Assembly: GCA_009923685.1 (NCBI GenBank)
Contig: RFTA01000002.1
Location: forward strand, 1-40,057
Origin: Actinomycetota bacterium
Lineage (GTDB): Bacteria > Actinomycetota > Acidimicrobiia > Acidimicrobiales > Ilumatobacteraceae
Direction: 5' to 3'
DNA: 40,057 nucleotides
The position numbers and the translations under genes are program-made. This document shows positions 25,195-33,427 of the stretch, piece after piece. The number at the start of each line of letters is the position of its first letter. Position 1 is the first letter of the stretch. The notes under the pieces are model-generated. The model ran no database searches. It had not been told where the DNA came from and saw only the letters and a program-made list of their open reading frames with translations.

Positions 25195-26313
25195 TTAGGG
25201 CTTATCGTTCGCAGAATCTGCCCATATTGCCAACAATGACTTTCGCAGACTCGCGAACTCGCCTTTGGTGATTGCTTCACGCATCTGTCGCATCAAATTC
25301 AGAGTAAAGGCGATGTTGTGAATCGAAACTAGTCGCGCAGCGGTTGGTTCATTGACCTGAAATAGATGACGTATATAGCCCCGTGTATGACGGCGACAAA
25401 CGGGACAATTGCATTGACCGTCGATTGGATCAAGACTCGTGGTGAACTCTGCGCGCGTGATATTTAACTTGCCACCTGACGTGAGCGCGGTGCCATGACG
25501 CCCGATTCGAGTTTGCATCACGCAATCGAACTGGTCGACGCCAAGATTTACGGCTTCGATCAATGAAGCGGGGTCACCGACACCCATCAAATATCTGGGA
25601 CGATCGTGTGGCAGGTGCTCAATTGCCGCGGCAAGTGCAACCAGCATTTCTTCTCGAGTCTCGCCTACCGACAAGCCACCAATTCCGTAGCCGTCAAAAC
25701 CTAATTCAGCAGTGCGCTCTGCGCTCTCGCGACGCAGCAACGGGTCGATGCCACCCTGAACGATGCCGAACAAACTTTGGTCGGTTCGGGTATGTGTTTC
25801 TTTTGCGCGAACGGCCCATTGCGAGGTTCGCTTTAGGGCCAATTTGACAACATCATCAGACGAAGGCAACGGAGGGCAAACGTCCAGCACCATTTGAATA
25901 TCAGCACCAAGAAGCTGTTGGGTTAACACGGCTGATTCTGGAGTAAACCTGTGCATCGAACCGTCATAAGTTGAACGAAACGAAACGCCCTCATCATCGA
26001 CATCGGGGTTCAACGAAAAGACTTGAAAGCCGCCCGAGTCGGTCAGCGTCAGACCACCCCAACCCGCAAACGCACCAAGACCACCTAGATCGGCGACAAC
26101 TTTTGCGCCAGGTCGCAACATCAAGTGATAAGTGTTGCCGAGCACAATACGCGCACCTAGTTCTTCATAATCTTGCGCACTTAAATGCCTAATTGCACCA
26201 CGAGTGCCAACCGGCATGAAGCATGGAGTTTCGTAATCACCGCGATGTGTCGTGGCGACGCCCGTACGAGCCGATTGCTCACGCGCGATTTCGCGAAATT
26301 GAACGGCAAACAT
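25195..26313 (-). CDS. tgt: Queuine tRNA-ribosyltransferase (tRNA-guanine transglycosylase)
   Basis: Exchanges G34 of GUN-anticodon tRNAs for preQ1 in queuosine synthesis. Visible are PCFMPVGTRGAIR, GNTYHLMLRPG, LTDSGGFQVFSL with the general acid/base Asp, LFGIVQGG, GGLSVGE, and the zinc site CNCPVCRRHTRGYIRH...SIHN. The nucleophile segment reads GVDQFDCVMQTRIGRHG: the nucleophilic Asp is kept, but the usual PTR is QTR. Length 372 is normal. ATG at 26313, 40 bases after queA. With queA next door, at least the late queuosine steps are encoded; preQ1 synthesis genes are not in the window. Confidence 0.95.
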   Translation of the reverse strand: MFAVQFREIAREQSARTGVATTHRGDYETPCFMPVGTRGAIRHLSAQDYEELGARIVLGNTYHLMLRPGAKVVADLGGLGAFAGWGGLTLTDSGGFQVFSLNPDVDDEGVSFRSTYDGSMHRFTPESAVLTQQLLGADIQMVLDVCPPLPSSDDVVKLALKRTSQWAVRAKETHTRTDQSLFGIVQGGIDPLLRRESAERTAELGFDGYGIGGLSVGETREEMLVALAAAIEHLPHDRPRYLMGVGDPASLIEAVNLGVDQFDCVMQTRIGRHGTALTSGGKLNITRAEFTTSLDPIDGQCNCPVCRRHTRGYIRHLFQVNEPTAARLVSIHNIAFTLNLMRQMREAITKGEFASLRKSLLAIWADSANDKP

Positions 26314-26353
26314 GCGATTACACGGTACCTAGTTGGTGGTTATGAATTGATGA

Positions 26354-27373
26354 TCAATCTAAGTGCCGGTTCAACAGCATCGCATCACCAAACGAAAGCA
26401 TGCGATAGCGCTCGATGATTGCCGTTGTGTAGATGTCTCTCCATCTCGAGCCCACAAATGCATCGATCATCATCAGTAGCGTCGTTCGAGGCATATGAAA
26501 GTTGGTCAAGAGCAAATCGACCACCTTGAACTGATAGCCACGCGAGATGAACATCGAGGTACGCCCAGACAACACGCCACTTGTCGCCGCCGATTCAAGT
26601 GCTCGGGTGGCGGTCGTACCGACGCTAATAACTCTTTTGGCTTGCTTGCATTCATCGAGGGTTTCTTGGCTGACCCGATAGTGCTCGCTATGCATTGGGT
26701 GATCGAGTGGGTTCGCTGCCGTCACTGGCGCAAACGTGTCAAGACCGACCGTGAGATCTACGGTCAAAATTTTTATACCCGCATCTTTCAACTCGGCCAA
26801 CAGTCGCGGAGTGAAATGCAAACCAGCGGTTGGCGCGGCGGCCGAAGCAGGTCGATTTGCGTAAACAGTTTGATACCGATCTGCCTGCTCGAGACGCGAG
26901 CCGATATAGGGCGGCAATGGCAACTCACCGTATTTTTTAAGCATGGCTTCGATATCTGCCTGTGTCGCTGCCGCAAGTTCAACTTCGAAAGTGTCGCCCG
27001 CTTTGGTGCGCGCACCAATTCTCACGATTTCAGAATTGTCGGCTGCCAACAAAGTTTCACCGAACTTGAGGCGCTTTGCCGGGCGAACTAGTGCTTCCCA
27101 TGATGACGGCGAAGTTTGATTCTGTTCGAGCAGCAACACCTCGGCTGCGCCACCCGACTTTCGAACCAATCGCAATCTCGCCGGAATAACTTTTGTGTCG
27201 TTGACGACCACCACGTCACCGGGCTGACAAAATTCGACGAAGTTGCTCACCTGCCGATGTAAAGATGACTTTGAACCTTGGTCGACCAGCAGTCGCGCAG
27301 AATCGCGCGGCTCAATCGGCGTCTGGGCGATTAGGTCGCTCGGAAGTTCGTAGTCAAAATCTTCGATTTGCAC
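26354..27373 (-). CDS. queA: S-adenosylmethionine:tRNA ribosyltransferase-isomerase QueA
   Basis: Transfers and isomerises the ribosyl part of SAM onto preQ1-tRNA to give epoxyqueuosine. The 339 residues have IEDFDYELPSDLIAQTPIEPRDSARLLV, GDVVVVNDTKVIPARL, ELPLPPYI, SAAAPTAGLHFTPRLL, DLTVGLDTFAPV, HSEHYRVS and TNFHMPRTTLLMMIDAF, all family signatures. The start is GTG at 27373, 12 bases after ruvB with no clear Shine-Dalgarno. ruvB-queA-tgt-yajC-secD order occurs in many bacteria. Confidence 0.97.
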   Translation of the reverse strand: MQIEDFDYELPSDLIAQTPIEPRDSARLLVDQGSKSSLHRQVSNFVEFCQPGDVVVVNDTKVIPARLRLVRKSGGAAEVLLLEQNQTSPSSWEALVRPAKRLKFGETLLAADNSEIVRIGARTKAGDTFEVELAAATQADIEAMLKKYGELPLPPYIGSRLEQADRYQTVYANRPASAAAPTAGLHFTPRLLAELKDAGIKILTVDLTVGLDTFAPVTAANPLDHPMHSEHYRVSQETLDECKQAKRVISVGTTATRALESAATSGVLSGRTSMFISRGYQFKVVDLLLTNFHMPRTTLLMMIDAFVGSRWRDIYTTAIIERYRMLSFGDAMLLNRHLD

Positions 27374-27385
27374 GAAATAAAAATC

Positions 27386-28414
27386 TCAAAATAATTCAGG
27401 ATCAATTTTCGGTGGTGTCTCACCGATATGTTGCCAAGCCAAGGGCATTGCCACCCTGCCACGAGGCGTTCGCGCAAGCAAACCTTGCTGGATCAAAAAT
27501 GGCTCGTAGACGTCTTCAATTGTCTCGGTCTGTTCGCTGACTGAAATCGCCAGGGTTGAAAGACCGACGGGACCACCAGCAAACTGTCGGCACAATGCGG
27601 ACAAAATTGATCGATCAACTTTGTCAAGACCGAGTTCATCGACACCAAAGACTGCAAGCGCCTGTCGAGCACTCTCTTGGCTGACTTTGCCGTCGCCGCG
27701 AACTTCGGCGTGATCGCGCACACGACGCAACAGCCTGTTGGCGATTCGAGGTGTGCCTCGAGATCTTCGGGCGATTTCAACGGCGCCGTGCTTGTCAATC
27801 GGAACTTTTAGGATTCGCGCGGTTCGCAAAACTATTTGTTCAAGTTCGTCTACCTCATAAAAATCGAGACGCGCGACGAGACCGAAGCGATCACGAAGCG
27901 GGCCTGTGATCATGCCAGTGCGGGTAGTGGCGCCGATCAATGTGAACTTGGGCAAAGTCAGACGAATCGATGACGCAGATGGACCTTTGCCAACGACGAT
28001 ATCGATCTGAAAATCTTCCATTGCGGGGTAAAGGATCTCTTCGACTTGACGCGACAAACGATGAATCTCGTCGATGAACAAAACATCATTCGTATCGAGT
28101 TTGGTGAGTATCGATGCCAAGTCACCCGCGCGCTCAAGAGCAGGACCTGAAGTGATGTGAATTTTTGCCGACATTTCGCTGGCAACGATGCCCGCCATCG
28201 TTGTTTTACCCAACCCGGGCGGCCCTGCAAGCAAAATGTGATCGGCTGACTGGTCTCGTTTTCTAGCTGCTTCTAAAACGATGCCGAGATGCTCTTTGAG
28301 CTCGCGTTGACCGACGAAGTCATCGAGCGTTTTTGGGCGAAGACCGATGTCATCAAGATCGGCAGGATCTGTGGTAATCGCAGGATCAGTGAACTCTTCA
28401 CGCACGACGAGCAC
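27386..28414 (-). CDS. ruvB: Holliday junction branch migration helicase RuvB
   Basis: AAA+ motor of the RuvAB complex. The 342 residues show LRPKTLDDFVGQ, Walker A GPPGLGKT (64-71), Walker B FIDEIHR (113-119), sensor 1 GATTRTG, and the arginine-finger region GPLRDRFG (171-178). A winged-helix C-terminus carries FLIQQGLLARTPRGR. The start is GTG at 28414, overlapping ruvA by 17 bases; a second GTG at 28405 would shorten the overlap. Order ruvC-ruvA-ruvB is as in mycobacteria. Confidence 0.98.
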   Translation of the reverse strand: MLVVREEFTDPAITTDPADLDDIGLRPKTLDDFVGQRELKEHLGIVLEAARKRDQSADHILLAGPPGLGKTTMAGIVASEMSAKIHITSGPALERAGDLASILTKLDTNDVLFIDEIHRLSRQVEEILYPAMEDFQIDIVVGKGPSASSIRLTLPKFTLIGATTRTGMITGPLRDRFGLVARLDFYEVDELEQIVLRTARILKVPIDKHGAVEIARRSRGTPRIANRLLRRVRDHAEVRGDGKVSQESARQALAVFGVDELGLDKVDRSILSALCRQFAGGPVGLSTLAISVSEQTETIEDVYEPFLIQQGLLARTPRGRVAMPLAWQHIGETPPKIDPELF

Positions 28415-28985
28415 CCAATAGATTCAACGCTTCACGCAACATGACCTCAGAATCTGTGCCGACATTTATCTCGCGCAGCACATCTCTAATTTCTTCAGCC
28501 GAATAACCGAGGCCCGCCAGAGCGTCACGCACGTCGCCAACACTTGAAGTGCCACCAATCTGATTTGCTGACTCAAGAATGTTTAGATGCAAACGATTTT
28601 TAAGTTCGATCAAAAGCCGCTCGGCTGTTTTTTTGCCAACTCCAGAGACCAACGTAAGCGCTGCGATGTCGGCGCCGGCGACAATGTCGACCAGAGCTCG
28701 CGGCGAATGCGTTGCCAGCACCGCCATTGCCATAGTCGGACCTACACCGTGGGTTCCGATCAAAACTTCGAAACACTTTCGCTCGTCTCGGTCGAGAAAT
28801 GCGTAAAGCGTCTGAGCATCTTCGCGAACATGGTGGTGGACGTAAAGAAACGCCTTGGATGTCGGCTCAAGTTCGCCAAGTGTTCGTGGCGTCACATGAA
28901 CCAAGTAGCCGATGCCACCAACTTCGAGTAGAACCGTCGAGTCGCTGGTGCGCTCAAGCACCACCCCCCGCAACGAGCCGATCAC
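28398..28985 (-). CDS. ruvA: Holliday junction DNA-binding protein RuvA
   Basis: Tetrameric junction-binding partner of RuvB. Domain I is an OB fold (MIGSLRGVVLERTSDSTVLLEVGGIGYLVHV). Domain II has two helix-hairpin-helix elements (IGTHGVGPTMAMAVLA and LTLVSGVGKKTAERLLIELKNRL). Domain III is the RuvB-contacting end (RDALAGLGYSAEEIRDVL). Length 195 is normal. GTG start at 28985 overlaps the ruvC stop by one base (TAGTG). Confidence 0.97.
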   Translation of the reverse strand: MIGSLRGVVLERTSDSTVLLEVGGIGYLVHVTPRTLGELEPTSKAFLYVHHHVREDAQTLYAFLDRDERKCFEVLIGTHGVGPTMAMAVLATHSPRALVDIVAGADIAALTLVSGVGKKTAERLLIELKNRLHLNILESANQIGGTSSVGDVRDALAGLGYSAEEIRDVLREINVGTDSEVMLREALNLLGARRA

Positions 28986-29512
28986 TATCTGCCACCCATT
29001 GACTGAGCAACTCTCATCGCAAATGGACTAGAGGCAATATGACATAGAGCGATCGCTGCGGCATCTGCGGCATCTGCGGGTTCGGGAATTGAATTTAGCT
29101 TCAGTCTTTGCTTGACCATTTTTTGAACTTGGGCTTTGTCGGCACCACCCCAACCAGTTATCGCGAGTTTCACTTGGTTGGGCGAATACTGCGCGACTGC
29201 GACACCTCTTTTAGCTGCGGCACTCAAGACGAGCCCACTAACTTGTCCCACGCTCATCGCCGTGCGCACATTTGATTGAAAAAATATGTGCTCAACGGCG
29301 ACTGCGTTTGGCTGATATTCGTCAAGAAGTGCATCGAGTTCGACCGAGATCTCGGCGAGTCGATTCGGCAGTTCGTCTTCGGGTTTGGTGCGCAATACGC
29401 CGATCGCGGTAAGTGACACTTCGTTTGAACTCACTACTCGCAGCACCGCATAACCACACCGGGTGAGACCCGGGTCGATACCCAAAACATTTTGCGAATG
29501 CGGGGCGAACAT
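28985..29512 (-). CDS. ruvC: Holliday junction resolvase RuvC
   Basis: Endonuclease that cuts Holliday junctions. The RNase H-like fold has all four acidic residues: D13 (GIDPGLTRCGYA), E74 (VEHIFFQ), D147 and D150 (ADAADAAAIALCH), spaced as in E. coli RuvC. Length 175. ATG at 29512 lies 24 bases after the peroxiredoxin gene. It heads ruvC-ruvA-ruvB with one-base and 17-base overlaps. Confidence 0.97.
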   Translation of the reverse strand: MFAPHSQNVLGIDPGLTRCGYAVLRVVSSNEVSLTAIGVLRTKPEDELPNRLAEISVELDALLDEYQPNAVAVEHIFFQSNVRTAMSVGQVSGLVLSAAAKRGVAVAQYSPNQVKLAITGWGGADKAQVQKMVKQRLKLNSIPEPADAADAAAIALCHIASSPFAMRVAQSMGGR

Positions 29513-29536
29513 ATGTTCATCTTAGTGTGCGACTGC

Positions 29537-29998
29537 CTATGCGTTGGCGACCGCCTCGATGAGTTCGCTGACCGGACGAAATGTGACCCCAAGAAGCGCA
29601 CGATGCACGTATTTAACAACACCATTTCCGTCGATTACGAAGACACTTCGTCGCGGCAGACCCAGAGGCCCGATCACCGAGTAAAGATTGGCCACCGTTT
29701 TTTCGGTATCTGCAAGCAACGGAAATTTGAACCCTTGTTTGGCGCTGAACGATTCGTGGCTTGCGATATCTTGGGCCGAGATCGCAAGAATTTGAGCATT
29801 GACTTCGGTGAACTGCTTCAACTCGTTGTTGTACGAACAAAGTTGTCGTGTGCAGACCAAAGTTTCGTCGCCTGGATAAAAAACCAGCACCACAATTTGT
29901 CCGCGAAATTGAGAAAGCGTATAACTTTTGTTTGACGTACCCAAAAGTGTGAAGTCTGGGGCGATGTCACCGACTTCGATTGGTTTTGATGATGCCAT
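29537..29998 (-). CDS. bcp: Thiol peroxidase of the Bcp/PrxQ type
   Basis: Thioredoxin-fold peroxiredoxin that reduces hydrogen peroxide and organic peroxides. The active site reads FYPGDETLVCT, with P42, T46 and the peroxidatic C49. C54 lies five residues on (CTRQLC), the resolving-Cys position typical of Bcp/PrxQ. The active-site Arg is in LPRRSVFVID. Length 153, no signal peptide, so cytoplasmic. The motif has ET in place of the more usual xFTP. It sits between yebC (2-base gap) and ruvC; no such gene stands between yebC and ruvC in the mycobacterial block as I recall it, so it is probably a lineage insertion. Confidence 0.9.
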   Translation of the reverse strand: MASSKPIEVGDIAPDFTLLGTSNKSYTLSQFRGQIVVLVFYPGDETLVCTRQLCSYNNELKQFTEVNAQILAISAQDIASHESFSAKQGFKFPLLADTEKTVANLYSVIGPLGLPRRSVFVIDGNGVVKYVHRALLGVTFRPVSELIEAVANA

Positions 29999-30000
29999 GG

Positions 30001-30747
30001 TCAGCCGACTTCTTGCATCAATGATTCAGAGATGTCAAAATTCGCATAAACGTCTTGAACATCGTCATTGTCATCAAGTTCGTTCATTATCTTCAGAATT
30101 GCTTTTGCCTCATCTGGATCATTGATCGTCACCATGTTCGATGAAAGCATCGTCGATGTCGCCGAACCCACGGAAATCTTCGCCGACTCAAGGGCAGCCT
30201 TTAGCTCGTAGACCTGGCTCGGATCGCACGTAATGTGCCACATTTCTTCTTCGGCAGTTATGTCTTCTAGCCCGTGATCTAAACCAATCGTCATCAACTC
30301 TTCTTCGCTCGCCGACTTTGGCACAAGAATCACTCCCTTTCGTGAAAACTGCCATCCCACCGAACCAGGAGCGGCCATTGAACCACCTTGCTTTGAAAAA
30401 ATTATGCGCACATCGGCTGCAGTTCGATTTCGATTATCCGTGAGAATATCAATCAACATCGCAACGCCACCCGGTGCATATGCCTCGTAGGTGACCGATT
30501 CGTAGGCCTTGCCGTCGGTTTCGCCGATACCACGTTTAATTGCACGATCGATTGCGTCGTTGGTCATCGAAGCTGCCTTTGCTTTTGCAACTACCGTGCG
30601 CAACGACGCGTTCGTAGAGACATCGCCACCGCCTTCACGCGCGGCAACTTCAAGCAGTCGCGAAAGTTTGGCAAAAGTTTTGCCTCTCACCTTGTCGATC
30701 GCAGCTTTCTTGTGTTTGATCGTTGCCCATTTAGAGTGACCAGACAT
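30001..30747 (-). CDS. yebC: YebC/PmpR-family protein (TACO1 family)
   Basis: Widespread DUF28 protein, described as a transcriptional regulator in some bacteria and more recently as a translation factor easing proline-rich stalling. It opens MSGHSKWATIKHKKAAIDKVRGKTFAKLSR and has NDAIDRAIKRG, YEAYAPGGVAMLIDILTDNRNRTAADVR and FSRKGVI, all diagnostic. Length 248. It has the strongest Shine-Dalgarno in the window, AAAGGAGAT (30754-30762), inside the last pdxT codons, which suggests strong expression. Order pdxS-pdxT-yebC is conserved in actinobacteria. Confidence 0.96.
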   Translation of the reverse strand: MSGHSKWATIKHKKAAIDKVRGKTFAKLSRLLEVAAREGGGDVSTNASLRTVVAKAKAASMTNDAIDRAIKRGIGETDGKAYESVTYEAYAPGGVAMLIDILTDNRNRTAADVRIIFSKQGGSMAAPGSVGWQFSRKGVILVPKSASEEELMTIGLDHGLEDITAEEEMWHITCDPSQVYELKAALESAKISVGSATSTMLSSNMVTINDPDEAKAILKIMNELDDNDDVQDVYANFDISESLMQEVG

Positions 30748-30749
30748 TT

Positions 30750-31346
30750 TTATATCTCCTTTATGAACAATTCATGGATGCGACTATCGGGCGAAAGTTC
30801 AGGATGAAATGATGCAACCAGGACGTTTTTCTGCTTGGCCAGGACAATGTCACCATTCAACTCCGCTAGTGTCTCGACAGTTTGGTCGGCCTTGACGATG
30901 CGCGGTGCACGAATAAAGAGAGCGTGAAACGAATCGTCAAAAATTTCAATTTCAAGATCGGCTTCGAAACTATCGACCTGACGACCATAGGCATTGCGTT
31001 GCACTTCGATGTCAATTGCGGCAAAAGAAACTTGATCGGCTCGACCATCGATAATTTTTTTAGCCAAAAGAATCATCCCCGCACAAGTGCCAAACACCGG
31101 CATTCCTTCGTGGATCAATTTATTTATTGGCTCAAACAATTCAGAAGATTCGAGCAACTGCGACATTGTCGTCGATTCACCACCCGGCATGACGAGCGCG
31201 TCGATAGATGCCAAGTCTTGGGGCGTTCTTACTTCTTGTGACCCGACATCAAGGGTGTCGAGAACTTTTGCGTGACTTTGATAAGCGCCCTGCAGCGCTA
31301 GAACCCCGACAACTTTCGCCGACTTAGATTGTGAAACTCGAACCAC
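30750..31346 (-). CDS. pdxT: Pyridoxal 5'-phosphate synthase glutaminase subunit PdxT
   Basis: Class I glutamine amidotransferase that feeds ammonia to PdxS. It has VGVLALQGAYQSH, PGGEST (54-59), the nucleophile GTCAGM (C88) and the His/Glu pair in SFHPEL (H181, E183). Length 198. GTG start at 31346 with a GAGG about 8 bases upstream; the first ~10 residues (MVRVSQSKSA) are extra relative to many homologues. It follows pdxS by 18 bases, giving the standard R5P-dependent PLP synthase pair. Confidence 0.96.
   Translation of the reverse strand: MVRVSQSKSAKVVGVLALQGAYQSHAKVLDTLDVGSQEVRTPQDLASIDALVMPGGESTTMSQLLESSELFEPINKLIHEGMPVFGTCAGMILLAKKIIDGRADQVSFAAIDIEVQRNAYGRQVDSFEADLEIEIFDDSFHALFIRAPRIVKADQTVETLAELNGDIVLAKQKNVLVASFHPELSPDSRIHELFIKEI
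30754..30762 (-). promoter_or_regulatory. Near-perfect Shine-Dalgarno of yebC
   Basis: The minus strand reads AAAGGAGAT, six bases before the yebC ATG, overlapping the last codons of pdxT. Most genes here have weak or no Shine-Dalgarno, so this one stands out. Confidence 0.8.
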
Positions 31347-31364
31347 CTGGAGGCCTCGAATCGT

Positions 31365-32273
31365 TCACCAGCCACGCTCTGCATATCTTTGTTCAATTTT
31401 GTCCATGCCGATGCCCGTCATCGGTCCTCCGAGATTGCGACTGACCTTGGCGATGATTTCTGGGTCGCGAAAATGTGTCGTTGCTTCAACGATCGCTTTT
31501 GCGCGTGGTGCTGGATCATCGCTCTTAAAAATGCCCGAGCCGACGAACACAGCCTGAGCGCCAAGTTGCATTGCTAACGCCGCATCACTTGGGGTGGCGA
31601 TGCCACCGGCGCAAAATAGTGGAACTTGTAGCCAACCAGTTTCGGCGATTTCTTGCACCAAGGGCAACGGAGCTTGCAATTTTTTGGCCCAATCAAATAG
31701 TTCGGCTGAGTCGGCTTGCGTGATTTTGCGAATGTCACCAATTATCGATCGAAGGTGTCGCACCGCTTCGACGATGTTGCCCGTGCCCGCTTCGCCTTTT
31801 GAGCGAATCAACGCTGCGCCTTCACTGATGCGTCGCAACGCCTCACCAAGATTTGTGGCACCGCAGACAAATGGCGCGGTGAATTTGAGTTTGTCAATGT
31901 GATGGGTTTCGTCGGCTGGTGTCAGCACTTCACTTTCGTCGATGAAGTCGACACCGAGAGACTCAAGAACTTGCGCTTCAACGAAATGTCCGATGCGTGC
32001 TTTGGCCATCACCGGTATTGAACAGACGGCCTGAATGCCCGTGATCATTTCTGGATCGCTCATTCGTGCGACACCGCCGTCTCGACGAATATCTGCCGGC
32101 ACTCTTTCAAGGGCCATGACGGCGCATGCGCCCGCATCTTCGGCGATCTTTGCTTGCTCGGGGTTGACGACATCCATAATCACGCCACCCTTGAGCATCT
32201 CTGCAAGACCACGCTTGACGAGCATCGACCCCGTAGATGTTTTGGCTGTGTTTTCGGTTTCGCGCTTTGCCAT
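31365..32273 (-). CDS. pdxS: Pyridoxal 5'-phosphate synthase lyase subunit PdxS
   Basis: Makes PLP from ribose 5-phosphate, glyceraldehyde 3-phosphate and ammonia. The 302-residue TIM-barrel protein has GGVIMDVVNPEQAKIAEDAGACAVMALE, the Schiff-base lysine in PVMAKARIGHF (K91) and the second lysine in IRSKGEAGTG (K159), plus D34. ATG at 32273 has AAAGG about 8 bases upstream. A candidate promoter with an inverted repeat precedes it. Its presence shows the DXP-independent vitamin B6 route. Confidence 0.98.
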   Translation of the reverse strand: MAKRETENTAKTSTGSMLVKRGLAEMLKGGVIMDVVNPEQAKIAEDAGACAVMALERVPADIRRDGGVARMSDPEMITGIQAVCSIPVMAKARIGHFVEAQVLESLGVDFIDESEVLTPADETHHIDKLKFTAPFVCGATNLGEALRRISEGAALIRSKGEAGTGNIVEAVRHLRSIIGDIRKITQADSAELFDWAKKLQAPLPLVQEIAETGWLQVPLFCAGGIATPSDAALAMQLGAQAVFVGSGIFKSDDPAPRAKAIVEATTHFRDPEIIAKVSRNLGGPMTGIGMDKIEQRYAERGW

Positions 32274-32300
32274 TTATGAACCTTTCAACCTCTAACGCTT

Positions 32301-32337
32301 ATCGTATCTTTGCGCGGCTTTACGCAACTAGCGCAAA
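32301..32337 (-). promoter_or_regulatory. Candidate pdxS promoter with overlapping inverted repeat
   Basis: In the 84-base gap before pdxS the minus strand has TTTGCGC (32337-32331) and its reverse complement GCGCAAA (32315-32309), separated by 15 bases. A TACGAT -10-like hexamer (32306-32301) follows. A weak -35 (TTGCGT) falls inside the repeat. The repeat could be an operator or, as RNA from the upstream gene, a weak terminator without a U run. Read as a promoter, it would give a leader of about 20 nt with the pdxS Shine-Dalgarno. Confidence 0.35.
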
Positions 32338-32357
32338 CGAAGGTTCTCTGGTGACTT

Positions 32358-33425
32358 TTATGGGTAGGGCACGCTGGCAGTGTCGATGCCCGCAGGCACA
32401 TGCACCGCCGACTTAGCCCGAATGACCTCTACCCAAGTGCGACCCGGAGTTAGTTTGATTGCGACACCCTTTGTGTCTTTAAACACATATGGCTTCAGCG
32501 GGTCTGTTCGCTCCCATGAGCCTTGAATCAAAACTCCAGCGGTGTAAACCCAAACTTCGCCACTGCCAAGAGTCTTGGCAACAGGGCTCGAGCCCGACTT
32601 GCCATAGACGACCGACATCACGACCACGTTGGCCGCGTTAATTCGCACATCTTCGACGTCGACATGCGGTTTGTCATCTTGCGAACGAACGAACGTCAAA
32701 TTTTCTGGGCTCCACTCCCACATCACATCGACGCCATCCATCGAAATCTTGACAGCACCTGACGGCTTGGCGTCGGTCGGCACAGTCTCACCATCAGCGC
32801 GATATTCAAATTGTGGCACGGGTGGTTTTGCATCGGCTGGCGCAAGTGTCCACAGTTTTGAAGTTTCAGCAACCAGGTTGTGCGGCGCAACACGACTTGA
32901 CTCGCGCCTGAAACCGCCTGCTTCGTTTGCCGCCGAATGACTGAGGTCGATCATGGTCGATTTGCGAATTTCAGCGGTCACCTTCGAGTTGCCGCCGCTC
33001 CAAACAAAAAGTGGACCGTTCAACGACGCCAACAAGTCAATGTCTTGCAATCGACCGCTACGTATCGGACCAACGGGGTCGCTACCTTGCGACTGAAATA
33101 CTGCGGCGAACCGAGTCAATTGTTCGACGTTTTCTTCGAACACAATGTCAGCCTGGTTCAAACCCCACTGAGGTCGGGCTTTCGGGTGGTTGTCAATCTT
33201 CACGACCATCGCCGGACGACCAATAACGGTTTCGTCTGGTGCTTGCGCCCCGGTCAGTGGAGCACGCACAACTGGAATCGTGCTCGTTGTGGTCGCCTCG
33301 ACGCTTGCATCTGTCGATTCAACGACACTCTCTGTGGTTGACGAATCTGACGAACCACTACAACTTACAAAAACCAAACCGGCAACAATCAACACAACAA
33401 AATTTCGTGTCTTTCGATTAAGCAT
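32358..33425 (-). CDS. DUF3048 lipoprotein
   Basis: A 355-residue exported protein. It has a basic N-terminus, a hydrophobic core and lipobox-like LVFVSC (Cys at residue 22; Phe at -3 is unusual but tolerated). A Ser/Thr/Glu-rich linker (23-52) follows. The mature part carries the DUF3048 hallmarks RPAMVVKIDNHPKARPQWGLNQADIVFEE, TRFAAVF and VGPIRSGR, then a second domain (~240-350). Firmicute relatives are called YerB-like lipoproteins; the function is unknown. It follows htpX by 2 bases with AAGGGAG as Shine-Dalgarno, so it is probably co-transcribed with lemA-htpX. A role in envelope maintenance is only suggested by that context. Confidence 0.88.
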   Translation of the reverse strand: MLNRKTRNFVVLIVAGLVFVSCSGSSDSSTTESVVESTDASVEATTTSTIPVVRAPLTGAQAPDETVIGRPAMVVKIDNHPKARPQWGLNQADIVFEENVEQLTRFAAVFQSQGSDPVGPIRSGRLQDIDLLASLNGPLFVWSGGNSKVTAEIRKSTMIDLSHSAANEAGGFRRESSRVAPHNLVAETSKLWTLAPADAKPPVPQFEYRADGETVPTDAKPSGAVKISMDGVDVMWEWSPENLTFVRSQDDKPHVDVEDVRINAANVVVMSVVYGKSGSSPVAKTLGSGEVWVYTAGVLIQGSWERTDPLKPYVFKDTKGVAIKLTPGRTWVEVIRAKSAVHVPAGIDTASVPYP

Positions 33426-33427
33426 GC

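Noticed and set aside
26495..27091. Plus-strand open frame of 198 codons
   Set aside because: Antisense shadow of queA.
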